64,000 nucleotides of DNA from Hyposmocoma kahamanoa (taxonomy: Eukaryota > Arthropoda > Insecta > Lepidoptera > Cosmopterigidae), in NCBI RefSeq assembly GCF_003589595.1, contig NW_020653397.1:2990134-3054133 (forward strand), read 5' to 3'. Both the position numbers and the translations under genes were made by a program. Under the pieces are notes generated by a model. It saw only the letters and a program-made list of their open reading frames with translations. It was not told where the DNA came from and did not search any database. Positions 63,181 to 64,000 of the stretch are shown piece after piece (position 1 is the stretch's first letter; each line of letters opens with the position of its first letter).

Positions 63181-63850
63181 ACTATATCATAATAAACTAC
63201 AGAAGCCTTTAAGTAGAGTTGATAATAGAAGCTGAATTGGAGCGTGGGTTTGTGTCGTGACGAAAGTTCAGAGGAAATCATTTTATATAATAGTAGGGTC
63301 AAAAAGCATAAAGCTAAGCCGTAACAAAAGAAAACTGAATTCACACATACTGGTAACTCGGAGACAAATTATTTTTTTTTTTGTGAAACGTGCCGTCTAT
63401 TCCTGATATCGGGAACTATTTTATCAGTTTCACCACTGTATGGGTTTTGACGTCTTGATTGTAGGTAGTTAAGTTAGTTGTAGTTAGTTGTAGTTTGTAG
63501 TTAGTTAAGTTATAGAGTTGACGTACAATCGTAAAGTTTTATTTTTGTTTAAATACAAGTTATTATATGGATGCTTATGTGACCGATTGCGACAGAGTTA
63601 TTAAATCAACTAAATTATAATAAAATGTGAATCAGTCGATTCACGTAAAGTAGAGCGCAAACTCAGCGTCTAAATCTTGTACGTGACCCGTACAACCACT
63701 TTCTCGCGTGATATATCTAAAGAAGGACTTATTTGTCTACTTTAGTTTTTGTAATAAAGTAGTTAATCTTTTATTGCAAATCGGTCGAATCAGTACATTT
63801 GATATTAAGTGAACTAACTTAATGTGGACCTGGTCATACGTGTGTAGGTA
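63181..63850. other. Unannotated stretch
   Basis: A GTTAGTTGTAGTTAGTTGTA run lies at 63463-63520. No gene. Confidence 0.45.
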
Positions 63851-63854
63851 CTGA

Positions 63855-64000
63855 AAATCTTTTTTTGGCGGCTAGATGTCGCTCAAAGTTGGGAAACTGA
63901 CAGTTGTGGATATCAGTCCGGTTACATACTAATTTAGTCATTTGAGTTTCCTTTAAGTATTATTTTATTAACCGACTTCAAAAGAGGAGGAGGTTCTCAA
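63855..64000. repeat. D9 repeat without insertions, then D6 at window end
   Basis: The minus strand matches the sequence surrounding 48231-48909 and 48961-49111 (AGTATGTAACCGGACTGATA, GAGCGACATCTAGCCGCC). It is the uninterrupted version. From 63968, ACCGACTTCAAAAGAGGAGG is D6, cut by the window edge. Confidence 0.7.

Noticed and set aside
1..64000. CRISPR array, bacterial operon, phage or defence system
   Set aside because: No regularly spaced short repeats with unique spacers, no ribosome-binding sites, no dense coding; the sequence is eukaryotic and repeat-rich.

Overview
The window looks like repeat-dominated, intergenic DNA from a lepidopteran insect (moth or butterfly). The reasons are: AT-rich eukaryotic sequence with no operons or ribosome-binding sites; tRNA-derived SINEs, two of which have the body (near a GGAGACCCGTGC motif) and TGATGATG-type tail that I know from Lepidoptera; RTE and Jockey/CR1-type LINE remnants; mariner; and many short inverted-repeat DNA elements. 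I found no intact host protein-coding gene, rRNA, canonical tRNA or CRISPR array. The order and species are inferred.

Coding remnants are all from mobile elements: five LINE reverse-transcriptase or ORF2 C-terminal pieces (1627-2655, 32424-33115, 33262-34140, 54830-55733, 62520-63180), three shorter LINE tails of ORF2 (47630-47830, 51080-51319, 53660-53830), two broken mariner transposases (8361-9272 and 55750-56740), and a 40-codon THAP-type zinc-finger start inside a P-like inverted-repeat element (29727-30104).

Most of the recognisable sequence is repeats. An unclassified ~330 bp repeat (IR-A here) occurs about 18 times. Five tRNA-derived SINE families (SINE-1 to SINE-5) are scattered throughout. 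Non-autonomous DNA elements were delimited by comparing ends and target-site duplications (TSDs): TSD8-N1 (six copies, 8-bp TSDs), TSD8-N2 (four copies, 8-bp TSDs), a hAT element hAT-N3, TA-N1 and TA-N2 (TA TSDs), and PIF/Harbinger-like MITEs (TTA or TAA TSDs). A foldback-type repeat, FB-1, occurs about nine times.

Layout: 1-10 kb has LINE and mariner relics with MITEs. 10-17 kb has FB-1, hairpins, a ~198-bp tandem array at 12701-13478 and a long-TIR element. 17-30 kb is sparse, with a retroposed transcript (21982-22333) and the P-like/THAP element. 30-39 kb holds two LINE remnants and more MITEs. 39-47 kb carries a nested element (39006-43060) and a deleted sister copy (45967-46665), then a 400-N gap. 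47-64 kb is again nested repeats ending in a LINE at 62.5 kb.

Nothing here forms a functional pathway. The useful content is the record of nested insertions, with paralogous empty sites inside the window, and several undescribed-looking element families. Family names such as IR-A, TSD8-N1 and D1 are local labels, not database names.
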